Assembly (NCBI GenBank): GCA_963969365.1
Contig: OZ017750.1
Coordinates: forward strand, 2,046,001 to 2,110,000
Reading direction: 5' to 3'
Length of the DNA: 64,000 bases
From: Asterochloris sp. CNOR1
Taxonomy: Eukaryota; Chlorophyta; Trebouxiophyceae; Trebouxiales; Trebouxiaceae
The notes beneath the pieces are model-generated. The model had not been told where the DNA came from and did not search any database. It saw only the letters and a program-made list of their open reading frames with translations. This document shows, one piece after another, positions 46,601 through 58,600 of the stretch; positions within the stretch are counted from its first letter, which is position 1, and each line of letters starts with the position of its first letter. The translations under genes and the position numbers were made by a program.

Positions 46601-49600
46601 GGAGCTCCCCTGGTCTGCTGACCGGGCCATTCAGCAGGTGTGGATCCTCAAGCAGTACTTGCTGCCAGCACCATAGCCTGCTCTAGGCACCTCAGGCCAC
46701 CACCAGCTGCTGATGTCTGACTCAATGCAAGCCACGGCAAAGCGCACCCAGGCTGTGCCCCTGCCATCAGCCCTGCTGCCAGCGCCTCAGGCTTGTGTCA
46801 GCTCATATGTAGCTCCCTGCACACTGTCAATGTGCACATTGTGCTGCCTGCAGTTTGGGCGAAGTCACAGGGCCAACCAGACGCACGCTCCGCAGTACCG
46901 CCTGCTGTTCACCCCTCTGGGTGGCGAGCGGCGGTTTGCTGCCGCTGTGGCCCGCAGGCTGCAGAACCTGGGGGCGCTGACTCAGGCAAGGGCTGCTGCT
47001 TTGCTGGAAAGCCTAAGATGGCACCTGAGAAGATGCCCCTGCTGGCAGGGCCTCTGTGCTTGCTGCAGACCCAGGGCTTCCCCTCTGGCGGGCGTGCAGC
47101 CCTGAAAGCCCAACTGCCATGCCTTCATTGCATAGCAGCCTGCAGTAGGCACGTCAAGCTGTTGCACTTGACCCAAGGTACCATGGAGTGCACCAGCCCT
47201 TTCGGATGTGCTCACCTTGGGACAGCACTTACCAGAGGCTGGCGCTTGCTGGTGACTGTGGGGCAAATGGCAGGCCTGGCACGACCACCGCTTTGTCTGA
47301 GGAGAGCTCACTCCTAGGCGCCTTGTACTTGAGTCCACTGCTGCCTGCGCGTGGCTGCAGGGTGACCGGCGGGCGGGCCCCTCCCTCCAGGCCTTCAACT
47401 TTGAGAGCCCGCTGGGGCGCCAGGCCCTCAAGACGATGTACCAGTGCATCCAGGAGGAGACGGTGTGCCCCTTCGAGCCCCCCGCCTGCCGGTGGGACCT
47501 CGTCACCGGGGAGCCCCCTGCGCTGGAGAGTCGGGCCATCTTCTTTGGCCAGGTCAGCTCAGGGACAGTTGCCTCCCATGGCCACGCTTTGGCATGCAGC
47601 TAGAGGTGGGGTGCCACCATATGTGGTCGCAGGGCAGCCGCCTGTAAGGATGAGCTGGGCAGCCCTCCTTGTCAGATGGGATCATGGTAGCTAGGCTTGT
47701 GCCTGCATTTGTGACGATCTCTGAGTTGTCAAGGATTTGTTGGGTTGTCAGGCAACCCCCTGCGCTGGAGAGCCCTGTGACAATGCACACCCGCCAAAGT
47801 CGCTGCTGACTGCTTTGAGGCCTGTCTAGTGGCCGGTGGCCTGCTCAGCTTGTTACATGCCGTGGCTACAGGCAATGTTGCGATGCATGCTCCTGGCAGC
47901 ATTGCAGGGGCTGGGTACTGGCATACCGTCTGCGTACACAAAGTTGCGTCAGCGTTGGCCCATGCAGATGGCATGGTCATGGTTGCCTCTGCACCGCTGG
48001 ACTTGACTGCAGTGTTCGTAGCCAGACTGCGTTGGTGGCAGGCATAGCAGCTCTGTGCAGCTAGGTCACTGCTTCTCCAGTTTGAATCCCAGGGAGTGGC
48101 TGCTGGTGTATGTCTATCCTCCACTGTGGCAAGCCGACAACACCAATTTGACACGCAGCTGCTGGTGCTGCAGGCTCGCGCCCATCTCCTCAATGTGGGC
48201 CTGATGGCCCCAGCCAAGGACGTCAGTGCAGTGCAGATCAACCACATGCTGGGGGATGTAGCAGGCGCTCACGCTGGGGCTGGCAAGGTTTCAGAGCCGG
48301 ACAGAACAGACATCCCCCGCTTCCTCAACAGGCGAGTTTGCATTAGATTCTACAAGGACCAATGCTTCTCAAGCTGTGGTGCACCTTTGACGCTCACTGT
48401 CCAACCTCCTCGCATGATGGTGTCAGAGGTGTGAGGCCACAAACACAAAGTTCTGCTAAACAGCCTGTTGTGTTGGCCGCCTGGCGTACCGTAAGCACCC
48501 TGCAATCCAGTGTTAGCCGCTGCCTTGCCCTTGTGTACCTAGTTGACAGCCTGGCGCATGTGCAGGCTTCTAGGACTAGCACCCGTCGCTCAGAAATACA
48601 TTTTTGACTTCTTCATGGCCATGTTGACATACGTCATTGATGATGCCAAGAAGACGGGCAAGTATGACGAGGGAATCGTCGATGTGAAGGGCACCTCTGT
48701 GACCCTGATGGGCGAACCTCAGGTGCAAGGCTGCATGTAGTGCTCACTTGGAATGGGTTCCTGTGCTGTGCGCAGGCCAAACCAGCTGTCAATGGGGAGG
48801 GCACCTGCTTGGCGAGCGCAAGTCAGCCAGCAGGGCCTCTGATCTGCTTGAGCACCTGCATGAAGCTGTTGGCATGCCGGACCAGCACCTGGCCTCCAGC
48901 ACTGTGCACAGTGTGCTTGTTGGCCCTGATGCCTGCCCTTCATGATCTCTGCAGCTCCAGGCAGCAGAGTGTAGTCCAACCAGCCCTGTGTCTGCACATG
49001 TCGGCAGGTCGCGCTTCAAGGCCAGCTCTTCAAGATGCCACATGAGATCCTCCCTCGGCATCTGAGCCTTCCCTGATGCCCATTACCACATTATCTATTT
49101 GTGCTGCAGGCGATCCGCCACGACGAGCACACAGGAGCACCCACCCTGCTGTACTGCATCAGGGTGGACCGGGGCATCTCCTGGGAGCATGCCTGGGCCC
49201 GTCTGGAGGACGCACAAGCTGGGCGCAAGCATGCAGCCACAACCGCAGGGCAGCCCAAGGCGGGGCCAGCACCTGCTGCAGCAGCTCAGCGGCCGCCCAG
49301 CGTCAAACAGGAGCCTTGTGTGCAGGTGGGCACCGCAGCTTGGCCTGTGTACATGATTCTGCATCATCAGGTAACAGCCATGGCATACATGCCTTTGCTG
49401 CTGCTCTGCGGAAGCGCCACCCACAGTGGCATATGCACGGCAGAGCATTCACTGGTTATGGCCTTGCAGGAGTGGTTGTGCCTTTGACGAGTGAGCCTGT
49501 TCTGGGGCCTGGTACAGTAACATTGTCTGCTCAAACTGCAGGATGGGGCTGTCAAGCAGGACCCGGGCCCGGCTGCTGTGACGCTTGAGGGGGCAGACCC

Positions 49601-52146
49601 CTTTGACGCCTTCGAACTCATTCCTGAGCTGGAGGCCCCTGCAGCCCAGGCAGGACCCGTGAAGCAGGAGCCAGTGAAGCAGGGGCAGGTGAGTAAGGCC
49701 TGTGTCTATGGGCTCATGCAAGATGCACCCAGGTGCTTGATGAGCCCATGTGTGGCCCCTGCTGGCCCGGCTGACCTCGTGAGCAGAATCCTCCAGAGCA
49801 GGAGCAGCGGGGTAACGCCTGGGTTTGATGAAGCTGCACTGTGCACTTTGACATGCATGGCATGCCTTGCAGATGTGTGACCTGCCCGGTGGGGCCTGTG
49901 CTCAGTGTCATGCACTGCTGCCTGCTTCTGCACCAAAGCAGGCCCCTCCTGACCATTTTTCTGCATGCATGGTCCACTGGCCACCCTTTGAGGACTTGTT
50001 GCACCTTGCCCTGAGCAGAAGGGGTCAGGCCACACCCTGCCACTGGCCCTGTGCTGAAGCGCTTGCCATGCCCCAGCATGACTCAACCAATCACCCCCTG
50101 CTGAACTGGTTGCAGCCTTGCCCTGCAGGGCCAGCGCCCCAGCAGAACGAGGCAGCGGCAGTCAAGCCTGCTCCTGCCACCAGTCCTCTGTCGAGCTGGC
50201 TACACCCTCTTGCCCTGCAGGGGCCAGCGCACAGGGAGCAGGAGGCTGCACCGGTCAACTCAGACCCTGACGCAGCCCCAGGCCGCAGAGCCAGGGCTCC
50301 CAAAGAGGGTGCCCCTCCAGCCAGCAAGCACAGCGGCTTCTACCAGACAGTGCACGCAGGCATGCAGGGCAAGCGCCACGTGCTGCTGGCCCTGGAGATC
50401 CCTGGCAAGCCTGACCACTTCACTGTGCTGCGCCCCTCCACAGGCCCAGCCGTGAAGCCCATGAAGCTGGACGAGCTGAACTCCAGGTCAGCACTCCTTG
50501 GGTGGCTGGTACAGGTGTGGCAGGGAAGAGGGTTTTGGCTCTTGCATGCATGCTCAGCTGCGTCTGGGCCAGTGTGCAAGCGCCTGTCCTGGCTGGAGCA
50601 GTCCTTGGCCTGCTGCTCGCTGCACATCTGGCTTCAGGCAGAGGCTGAGACACCCATGCATGCCCACTCACTTTTTGCCTGGCATGGACTCACAGCGACT
50701 CCTGTCTGATCATGGACCATGCCGTGCTGACAACCTGGAAGGGACCCAGGCGTCTGCTCCTTTGCCCTGGGCTGTGCACAAAGCTGTGCAGCTGCGCGGA
50801 GATATGACCAGAACTTGCATGCTTCCAGTTTTTGTGCTGCTGACATCTAAGCAAGCGCATTGGTGAGTACACATGGCTGCAAAGCTGCAGATTTTGAGGG
50901 GCTTACGGTCACTGGGCTGCATGAGGGATGCAATTCAGGGGACATGTGGGGCGTTGCCCACAATCACAGGGGAGTGCTAACGTCTCAAAACCTTGTACTT
51001 ACTTTACAGCGCTGACTCAGTCGGGTAGCTGTGCAGAGGAATGGCTTCTTCAGGGTTTGCTGCTGTGCTGCTGCAGGTATGAGAAGCTGAGCGAGAGCGA
51101 TGCTGAGGACATGTGGGGCACTGCCTACACAGCAGCCGGGGACACTTTTGACTTGGGTGCCAGCTTCCGCCCCGGGCAGCGCTTCCGAGAGGTGCTGCTC
51201 ATCGGCGGCCTCGTACTGCCTGTGTGGAATGTGGTGCGCACCGCGCTGAGCCGCATGGAGAAGGCCTCTGAGCGGCGCATGCAGGTCCTGCGCATTCAGA
51301 CGACGGGTGAGCAGGGGCTGGAATGAAAGCGGGTTCAGCAGCATGCACGTGCTGTGCCTTCATGTTTCGGTGAGCACAGACGGACCTTGCTGCTGCCACT
51401 GAGCAGTGCAGGCTGGCGGTCACTGCATGTGAGATCTGGCAGAGCGCTGCATCAGTGCGGCAGGGACGCCAGGAGGCCGTAGGGCTGCATCCGTGGCCGG
51501 CAGAGCTGTATACAAGGCGCAGTCCTGCAGCCCTGCTTCACCCTGGCAAAGTCCCTTGTCAGCAGCAGCAGCAGCAGCATCAGCTGCCGCCTCGAGTGCC
51601 TGCCTGGCGACAGACTGCACCTGACCAGATGCTCAACACCATCAGCCACCCCCTGGCAGGCTCCTGCCCGAGCGACACCGCTGCCCTGCTGCAGGTGCCA
51701 CTGCTCAGCGCCTGGTGGGCATGCTGCTGCCCCAGGCGGCCTCCGGCCAGGTGCTGAGAGAGATTGAGGCCGACGAGCGCCGCCGGCTGCAGGCGCAGGC
51801 TGACGCTGAGCTGGCTGCCCTGAGCGCCACCAATCTCCAGGAGGAGGGGTGGGCATGGGGGAACGCAAATGGCGGCGCTCCTGGCTCCCACACCTTCTCT
51901 GGGCTGCCCCCTGTGCAGTCTGGGGCAGGCGCAGCTTCCCAGGGGTACTATGGCAGCAACACCTACCCTGGGCTGGGCACGCCCCTCAGTGCACAGCAGC
52001 AGGGTCAGTATGCTGCACCCCTGGCCGGGCAGCCAGCAGCAGGGGAATATGTGGCAGCGCAGCCTGCCGGACAGCAGTGGCAGCAATGGCAGTCCTCACC
52101 CGTTGCATCCAGCAACAGCCCCCTGCACATCACCCTCAAGCAGTAA
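37700..52146 (+). CDS. SBNO: Strawberry notch / FORGETTER1 DExH helicase-like co-regulator
   Basis: Nuclear SF2-helicase-like co-regulator that works with chromatin remodellers (FGT1 in plants, SBNO in animals). Twenty-six exons, all in phase, 1533 residues: 37700-37757, 38093-38313, 38789-38899, 39090-39263, 39742-40006, 40465-40631, 41055-41209, 41438-41489, 41740-41892, 42218-42323, 42699-42928, 43660-43806, 44126-44432, 44940-45076, 45526-45668, 46155-46304, 46562-46637, 46854-46985, 47361-47552, 48174-48331, 48566-48722, 49110-49325, 49542-49688, 50221-50486, 51077-51306, 51695-52146. N-terminal zinc ribbon QCATC ... RCPLC, SHSQ repeats, acidic patch. Walker [25 protein letters not shown] box, [12 protein letters not shown]-rich linker, then [20 protein letters not shown] and FGRSHRANQ (motif VI). 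Then the SBNO C-domain ([34 protein letters not shown]) and a Gly/Gln tail. GC donors follow exons 3, 16, 18 and 20. Confidence 0.95.
40690..40740. repeat. Intronic copy of SBNO exon 6 end plus donor
   Basis: The exon 6 end ([17 protein letters not shown], donor at 40632) is echoed about 102 nt downstream by sequence sharing GAGGTGTACCC and GGCACTGCAAAGGTTATGG, with a donor-like GTTATG near 40733. It is diverged and shortened. Confidence 0.65.
43048..43112. repeat. Intronic copy of SBNO exon 11 end
   Basis: Resembles the last about 56 nt of exon 11 ([15 protein letters not shown]) with roughly 80 % identity by eye. The donor GT is replaced by GG (CCAAGGGGAG), so it is a dead copy about 162 nt downstream of the real donor. 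Confidence 0.75.
44410..44640. repeat. 114-bp tandem repeat spanning SBNO exon 13 end and donor
   Basis: Two copies, 44410-44523 and 44524-about 44640, with period 114 nt. Copy 1 contains the end of exon 13 and its donor (GT at 44433); copy 2 holds an equivalent donor at 44547. The intronic part of copy 1 has an in-frame stop shortly after the first donor (DSGESC then stop), so use of the second donor would truncate the protein. Confidence 0.9.
46068..46102. repeat. Intronic copy of SBNO exon 16 start
   Basis: GCAATGTCAGTGGCATAGCA at 46081 mirrors GCAATGCCAGCGGCATGGCA at 46166 inside exon 16 (ARNASGMA). It lies 85 nt upstream in the intron. The copy of GGC ATG GCA has become GGC ATA GCA, and the acceptor is weak. 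Confidence 0.7.
50096..50160. repeat. Duplicate acceptor upstream of SBNO exon 24
   Basis: CTTGCCCTGCAG followed by GGCCAGCGC occurs at 50117-50137 and again at 50209-50230, 92 nt apart. Only the second (exon start 50221) keeps phase with exon 23. The first copy has one G fewer after the AG and would shift the frame, although from 50130 it is open in the protein frame. Confidence 0.85.
51561..51580. repeat. Short (AGC)n tract in SBNO intron 25
   Basis: Six AGC units in the last intron. Simple sequence without an obvious role. Confidence 0.9.
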
Positions 52147-52609
52147 GTGCACACTTCTATGACTTTGAGCAAGCTGCGTTTATGACGTTGGCTTGAAGAG
52201 CAATACCATCAGTCAGGACTGACAACAACATAGTGTCATCTGACTTTTGTTGTTCTATTCAGCTGCTTGACCATCTATCTGTGTATCTGCGATTGACAAT
52301 GCCCCGCTTCACCTCTGATCTCCGAGGCCCACACATGCTGCCATCTGAATGCTTCGCATCTGCACCCTGTTAAAGCCAATGTACTGAAGATCTAGCTACA
52401 CAATGAAGGGCATCCCATGCAGACCTCAGCAGGCTAAGCTTGGTGGGACTGATTCATTTCTACATGCTAGAACTGTACTCATCGTTGCTTGACTGACACG
52501 CAGCATTGTGGGTCGAAACAACAGTGTTTTGCTGGAGCTAGCTGTCATAGTCCTGGCAAACTCAGCTGGGTCCTGCAGCACTTCACAATGCAGGCAACTG
52601 CTCCCACTG
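52147..52609. other. Convergent 3' intergenic region
   Basis: Between the SBNO stop and the 3' end of the minus-strand unknown gene. No coding frame, repeat or RNA gene seen. It should hold both 3' UTRs; no clear TGTAA for SBNO was found close to the stop. Confidence 0.6.
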
Positions 52610-55600
52610 TCAGCCTTCTACTGTTGCCCAGCTGCGTGTGAGCGGCAGGCTTGTGGCTGTGGGGGCAGACATCAAAGACTTGATGTGCTCTGCTCCTCGT
52701 GTCTGGTCCCCCAGAGTTGCTGACCTCGACTTGAAATCGTCATGGTATGCTGTGTTCCAGGAGTTCAGGCAATTGATGCCCTTCTTGCCAAGCGGTATTC
52801 GGGCTTTGTTCCTGGCAGACTTGCTGGCCTGCACCATCCTGCAAGGGCAAAGCATAGCAGCTCAAGATGTGTGCCTGCCTTCTGATACATTAAGCCAGCA
52901 GCACTGCTGTGCTGCACACGCAGAGCTGAGAGCACAAACATCAGTCCGCCTGCGATACTGAGGCAAGACGTACTGCTGGGAGTTAGCCAGCATCTGGGCA
53001 GCGCGCTCAGGGTCTTGCACAGGAACGTGGGTGGCTCCTGTGTGCGTTTGCATGAGCCCTGAGCAGGCTGGGTCTACACTCAGCTGATGGTCAGCCTGCA
53101 GGCACAGGGTTGGGTGGTGCCATTGCTGCCCTCATTTCTGCAGCTATGTGCACGTACTACCATGAGCTGGGCATGCCCACAGGAGACTGCCCGTCAAAGG
53201 GCACACTGCAGCCTACTTCTGTCCAAGGTACAGGCTGACAGGGCATTTGAGATGAGCCTGCCTGAAGGAGGCTGTCCGTCAGAGGGAACGCCTGAAGCCC
53301 ACTCTTGTCCAGGTACTGGTCCAGCTTGCCATAGGGGCTGGTGATCACTACTGGGGGCTCAAACTGCATGCAACCAGTGAGTGGCTCTGGCGAAAGTAGT
53401 GCGTCTGGACAGGCAGCCTTCAGCAGCCCTCAACCCCGGCGTTGCACCTGTAAGACCTCACAGGTTCTTGTGCAGGCCGCCTGCTCCATGGGAGAGCAGT
53501 TGGGGGATAGCTGGGGCTGGGCACTCAAGATGCGTCACTGCAGTGCTGGGTGGTGCCTCAGGGCCCCTGTGTGGGCAGCGTGCTGCCTGGGCTGCGCAGG
53601 CTCAGGGCAGCTGGACTCACCTCATTGTGCCGCTTGATGGTGTCCCTGAGCCCCTGCATGAGCAGCCCGATGTCTGCGCCGTGCGTGCCCTGGTAGGTGG
53701 TGCCATCGCAGCCCACAGGGAAGCCGCCCCAGGACAGGTTGATGCTGCTGCGGAAGGTCTCCTTGCCGGGGGCGCCAGAGACAGCGGCGGATCGGGATGC
53801 GCTTCCGGCGCTGCGCGGGCGCAGCGGGGTGGCATGCTGATGTGCTCTCAAGCCTGCAGTGCATGGCTGCTGCTGGTGAAGTGCTGCCTGGAGCAGTCTG
53901 AGCCACACTCACCTGAGGTGCAATCGCAGTGCAACTGCTTGGCCTGTGCCGCATGGCGCCTTACAGTTGGGCCGGCTGGTCTGCTCAGACATCTGCGCTG
54001 CAGGAGTGCCAGCAATGCACAGCGCATGGACTGGGCTGACCTAGTGCCACCTCCCTGCAGGGATGCCCCTGACAGCAGCAGCAGTTGCCAAATGAAGCAA
54101 GCTCTCCCCTGATGCAGAAAGCCTGTTACGCTACCTGCCTGCCCAGACTTGGTCAGCATCACCCCATAGGCAGATCCATCATGCTTCTGCATGCCTGCTT
54201 TCTGTGCTGCCCCTGGCGAAGCAAGCCTGTCACAGGCCCCACCTGACTGCTGCACGCTTTGGCTGCCTGCAGAGTTCTCCACATCTGCACTCTGCCCTGT
54301 GCCTGTGCGCAGGTCTTGGGGTGCACCACACGCCTGCACTGGCCCCTGCACAGCAAGACGCTCAGGTGAGCTTGCCAAGTGCATGCTTGCAGCCAAACAG
54401 GGTGGCTCACAAAGTGGGGCCGCGGCAGAAGATGGCAGCGGTGATGAGACGGGGAACGGGGGGAGAGTGGGGCCACATCCTCTGTGACTGGCTGTGTGTG
54501 GTCATCAGCAGGCATGGCGACGCAGCAGAAACACAGGCTGCGCCCTCACTGGCGCAGTGCCCGGCCGTGTGGTCCCCGACGCCTGGCCCTTCAGCCCGGT
54601 CCGTGAGGCCTTGGCTGCATCCCTCTCTGCATCCCGGCTGTCCCCAAACGGCGTCTGGGGCACCCACGTGTAGGCTGCAACCGAGTTGCGCCGCGGCCTG
54701 CATCAGAGAGCACCCCGTCCCAGCCTGCCAGCGGTGTCGGAGCAGCACCGGGCAGCGTGTTGCTGCAGGTGGCAACATCAGCAAGCCCTGCATCCTGGCT
54801 GACAGCGGTCGTGCAGCCCCAGCATGAGGGCATCAGCAGCAGGCAACGGCTTCAGGCAGCAGCACAGGTCTGCAGGGACAGCACCCCAGCAAGTTGCCAG
54901 CCTCCTGCCAAGAAGGATGGTCCACATGCTGGAGATGGCCACCGGGTGCAGGTTGCATCAGCATCAGCACGAACCAGCACAGGATTGCAGGCGTGCCACC
55001 TCAGTCAAAGCTGTGGCTCCCTGCCACAGATGTTGCATTGAGGTGCTCCCTGTCAAGGCTGGCTGCCCTTAGCAGGGTACTAGCACCAGGCCATGCAGGC
55101 CAAAGGGCACAGCAATAGGCTGCGGGCAGTTGCTGCTAGCAACAGCTTGGCGCAAGCAGCACTCAGGTTGCTGAGGCGTCCACATGCAGCTGCAGGGAAA
55201 GCTTGCAGTCTGAGGGGAAGCCACGAACCGGAAATGAGCCCACCTGGTGGGGTTGGCTGCTGCGTGCAGGTTGCGCAGCAGCGCCAGCATCTCCTGCTGC
55301 TCCTGCGGGGCGGCCCCCTGCGCCCAGTCCTGCAGGTCCTGCTGAGCCTCCGCCCCCAGGAGGTCACCCGCATACAGGCGGCTGCGTGTTGCCCAGTTTA
55401 GAAACTCCCTGGAGTTGGCCGGTGCAAAGCGTTGGCCCTGCAGGACAGCAGTGCGGGTCCCACAAGCTGGCCCAGGTGCTGGAGCTAAGCGGATGCCAAG
55501 CGTGCCAGCTGCTCGGCAACAACGGCGGCCTCACAAGCTGGCACAGCTCAGACGGGATTGGAGCTGTGCGGCGCCAAGTCTGCCACCTGGGAAGACAGTG

Positions 55601-58600
55601 CTTGCTGCTGCGGGATGCCGGCAAGCAGACATGCAGACATCAGGGAGACGGGCTCCTGTTGCTTCGTGTGCTGCGTTCGGCACGGCCAACTATGGAAGTC
55701 AAAAGGTTAGGGTGCTTGATGTCGTTTGCTCAATGCAGTCAGGCTGAGCCAGAGGTGCACAGCTCAAGCAATTGGCCACGCCTGAAGCCCTGACAGGAGC
55801 TTGGCTGCCTACACATCCAGACAAGTTGGTTGAGGATGCTGGCATGGTGACAGGGCATGGGCTGGCAAGAACATGCAATCTTCATGGTCCCTGAACCTGA
55901 GCACGCACAGACATCTAGACTGCACACCATCACAGCAGGGGCTGACTCACCCCGCCTGGGTACAGCGCCTCATTGTCCTGCTCATAGCGCGTGTGTAGCT
56001 GGGCCTTCCATGCGTCAGTGCTACTGCCCCTGAGGGCCTCGCTGAGGATGGAGCGGGTGGACTTGGCATCTGTTGGCCGCGCCCGCCCAGCAGCCTGCGC
56101 AGCGCGGTGGGGCTCAAGGTTGGGCCTGCGCATGGACCAGCACCAACCCAGAGAGCTGCCAGCTGCCCAATACAGGTCTGTGCTGGCCTGCTTGCAGGGC
56201 CAGCAGGCAGCATAAGCCGCACCGCCGGCAGCATGCAGACTGGGGTCCCCCTGGTCGGTTGGCACAACCCTGGCACATGCATGGCAACACAGCACCCCAG
56301 GCTTTGGGCACCTCAGCCTCTGCAATCAGACGCTCCAGGCAGGGGAAATGCTTTTGTTGCGGGCTGTGGTTTGCAAACACAGCAGCGGCTATATAGTGGC
56401 AGCTGTGTGCTGCAGGTCAGTCCCGGCCCACCTGAGCCTCCGCATACAGCGCCGGGTAGGCCGACTGCAGCCCGTAACTCCAGTTGTACACAGTGTTGCC
56501 TCCGGGGAAACCTCCCTGGGTGGCTGCACCTGCTGCAGGGGCTGCTGCGGCCTGAGTCACTGGTGGCTGGGAACCGTCATCACTTGCTGCAGGGGCTGGA
56601 GCAGTGCTGGTGGCTGCAGGAGCGGCAGCTGCTGCCACCGCAACTGACGGCTGTTCAGCCGGCGCTCTGTACCCCTCTGCAGCTGCTGTAGCGGCTGTTG
56701 CCTGCTTGGCTGCCACGTCCAGGACAGACATCCCCGAATTGCGTCTAGGTCGCGGGGATGCTGCAAGCCGAGCCGTCTGGGGCGTCACGTGCTCCTGCTG
56801 GGGCGCACCAGGCCCCTCGGCCGTGCTGCTGCTCTCAGAGGCTGTGTCCCCAAAGGCTGCTTCCTGCTGCAGCACTGAAGGCGGTGTCTGGGGCTTCCCT
56901 GCGGGCTGCCTGGCCAGGGCAGCAGCAGGGTCACCTGCAGTATGTCAGGTCTTGGAGCAGAAGGTACATGGCAATGGCTGCAGTTCCTGTGGCACACCTC
57001 AACATATGGACAGATGCAAGCCTGAGATGTGAGCACAACATGTTGCAGCGGCCATGAGACCTACTTGGTACAGGCAATGCTGCACCGACTTGCAGCGACC
57101 CAGGCTGTGGAAGTTGCCCATGTGCAGGGCCGTCTGAGCCGGGGGCAGAGGCAGGCAGCTGATCTGCACGTGAAAAGGCAGGGCTCAGCAAGAGCGCGGC
57201 AGCAAGATGGTGGTCCAGGCTCCCAAGCCCCGACACTTAACTTCAGGCTGACCTCTGCCACGCTCCCGGTCTTGCAGGGCCTTCAGCCGCTGCAGAGCCG
57301 CAGGGCAGGGCGCATAGGCCCTGCTGGCAGCCTCCTGGGCCGCCGTGCGTGCCCGTGACATCTGAACCCCAGCCTGTGCCACGCCAAGCGCTGAGGCTGG
57401 GCGCTGGGACAGGCTGGGGGGGCCCAGGCCCTTGTGGACCTGCAGCAGCACGCAGCCCTCTGCTGACCTGATGCTGGACACATGCGCTGCAGGGCAGGGT
57501 GCAGCGCTTGGGGAAGAGTGCACCTCAGACATGGGCACTTCATAGCAGTACCAGTCAGCCTAGAAGAAAAGGCATGAGCGCCACTCCGAGCTGGAACCTG
57601 TGCCTGCTGGGCACGCCCACAGTCGGCAGGATGCCTGACTGAAGTGGCCGTCACCTGCCCCCACCTGTGCCAGCATCTTCTGCGTGTAGGGCAGTGCAAG
57701 GGAGTGCCTGCGGGTGCGGCTGCCATGGGATGCAGGCCTCAAGGCCCGGGGCGTCTTGCAGACAGACGGCGCCTTTGCGGCACGCTCTGCCTGGCCAGGC
57801 ACTCCTGGCTCCATGCTCCCCCTTTGCGCTGCAGACCCGTCCGCACCCAAGTCCTGCGCTTCCTGGCCAGTCACTGTGCTGTTGGCAGCAGCTGCCTGTA
57901 TGTGATCTTCAGCAGCAGGCAGGCCCTGCTGAGCAGCCACACTGAGGGGCGCCCCTACAGCGCTCTGCTCGGGACGCTCTGTCTGGTTGGCTGCGGCCTG
58001 CTCAGCTGCATCTGGGAGGCTGCTCCCGGTGGCGGGGCCCGTGCCTGAGCCTGCATGTACAGCGAAGTGCTTGCTCTCCAGAGGACCTCTGAAGAGGCGA
58101 TAGGAAAGTTCAGGGCAGAGCGGGGCACCACAGAGTGAATTTGCAATGATGGGACACCGCAGGCTGCTGGCAGGCGCACCTGTAAGGCCAATCCTTGCCA
58201 GGGTGCTACTGTGTGGCTGCCTGATGGTGGTCCCTCTCCGCTCACACTCAGGCCTGGGCAGGTTGGCTCGAGTGCTGTTCACAGCAGGTGGAACACCCCT
58301 GCCTTGCAGGCCTAGCCCATGTTGGTTCACCTGCACCCGCGCCTGACACACAGACAGGCAGCACTGATGCCGAGATATGCATATGAGCTCATAAGCAGCA
58401 GCAGTTAGACAGGCAGTCTGCGCTATTGCAGGCACAGTGGGGTCTTGGACGCGCAGGGCAAGCATTTACGTTCCAGGCAGTCATGCCTTGCTACAGGGCG
58501 TGTGTGCTGCAAGCTGCTGAGCAGGCGGCTGCATGTCCAGAGTCAGCACTGCTTCAGGGAAGGTGGCGCAGGGACTGATGATGGGCAGCTGCACTTCGGG

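Noticed and set aside
50129-50220. Upstream part of SBNO exon 24
   Set aside because: Protein-like, but joining it to exon 23 shifts the frame; the acceptor at 50220 is the one that fits.
53381-54112. 243-codon plus-strand frame
   Set aside because: Antisense to the minus-strand unknown gene; Cys/His/Gly-rich shadow translation of GC-rich exons.
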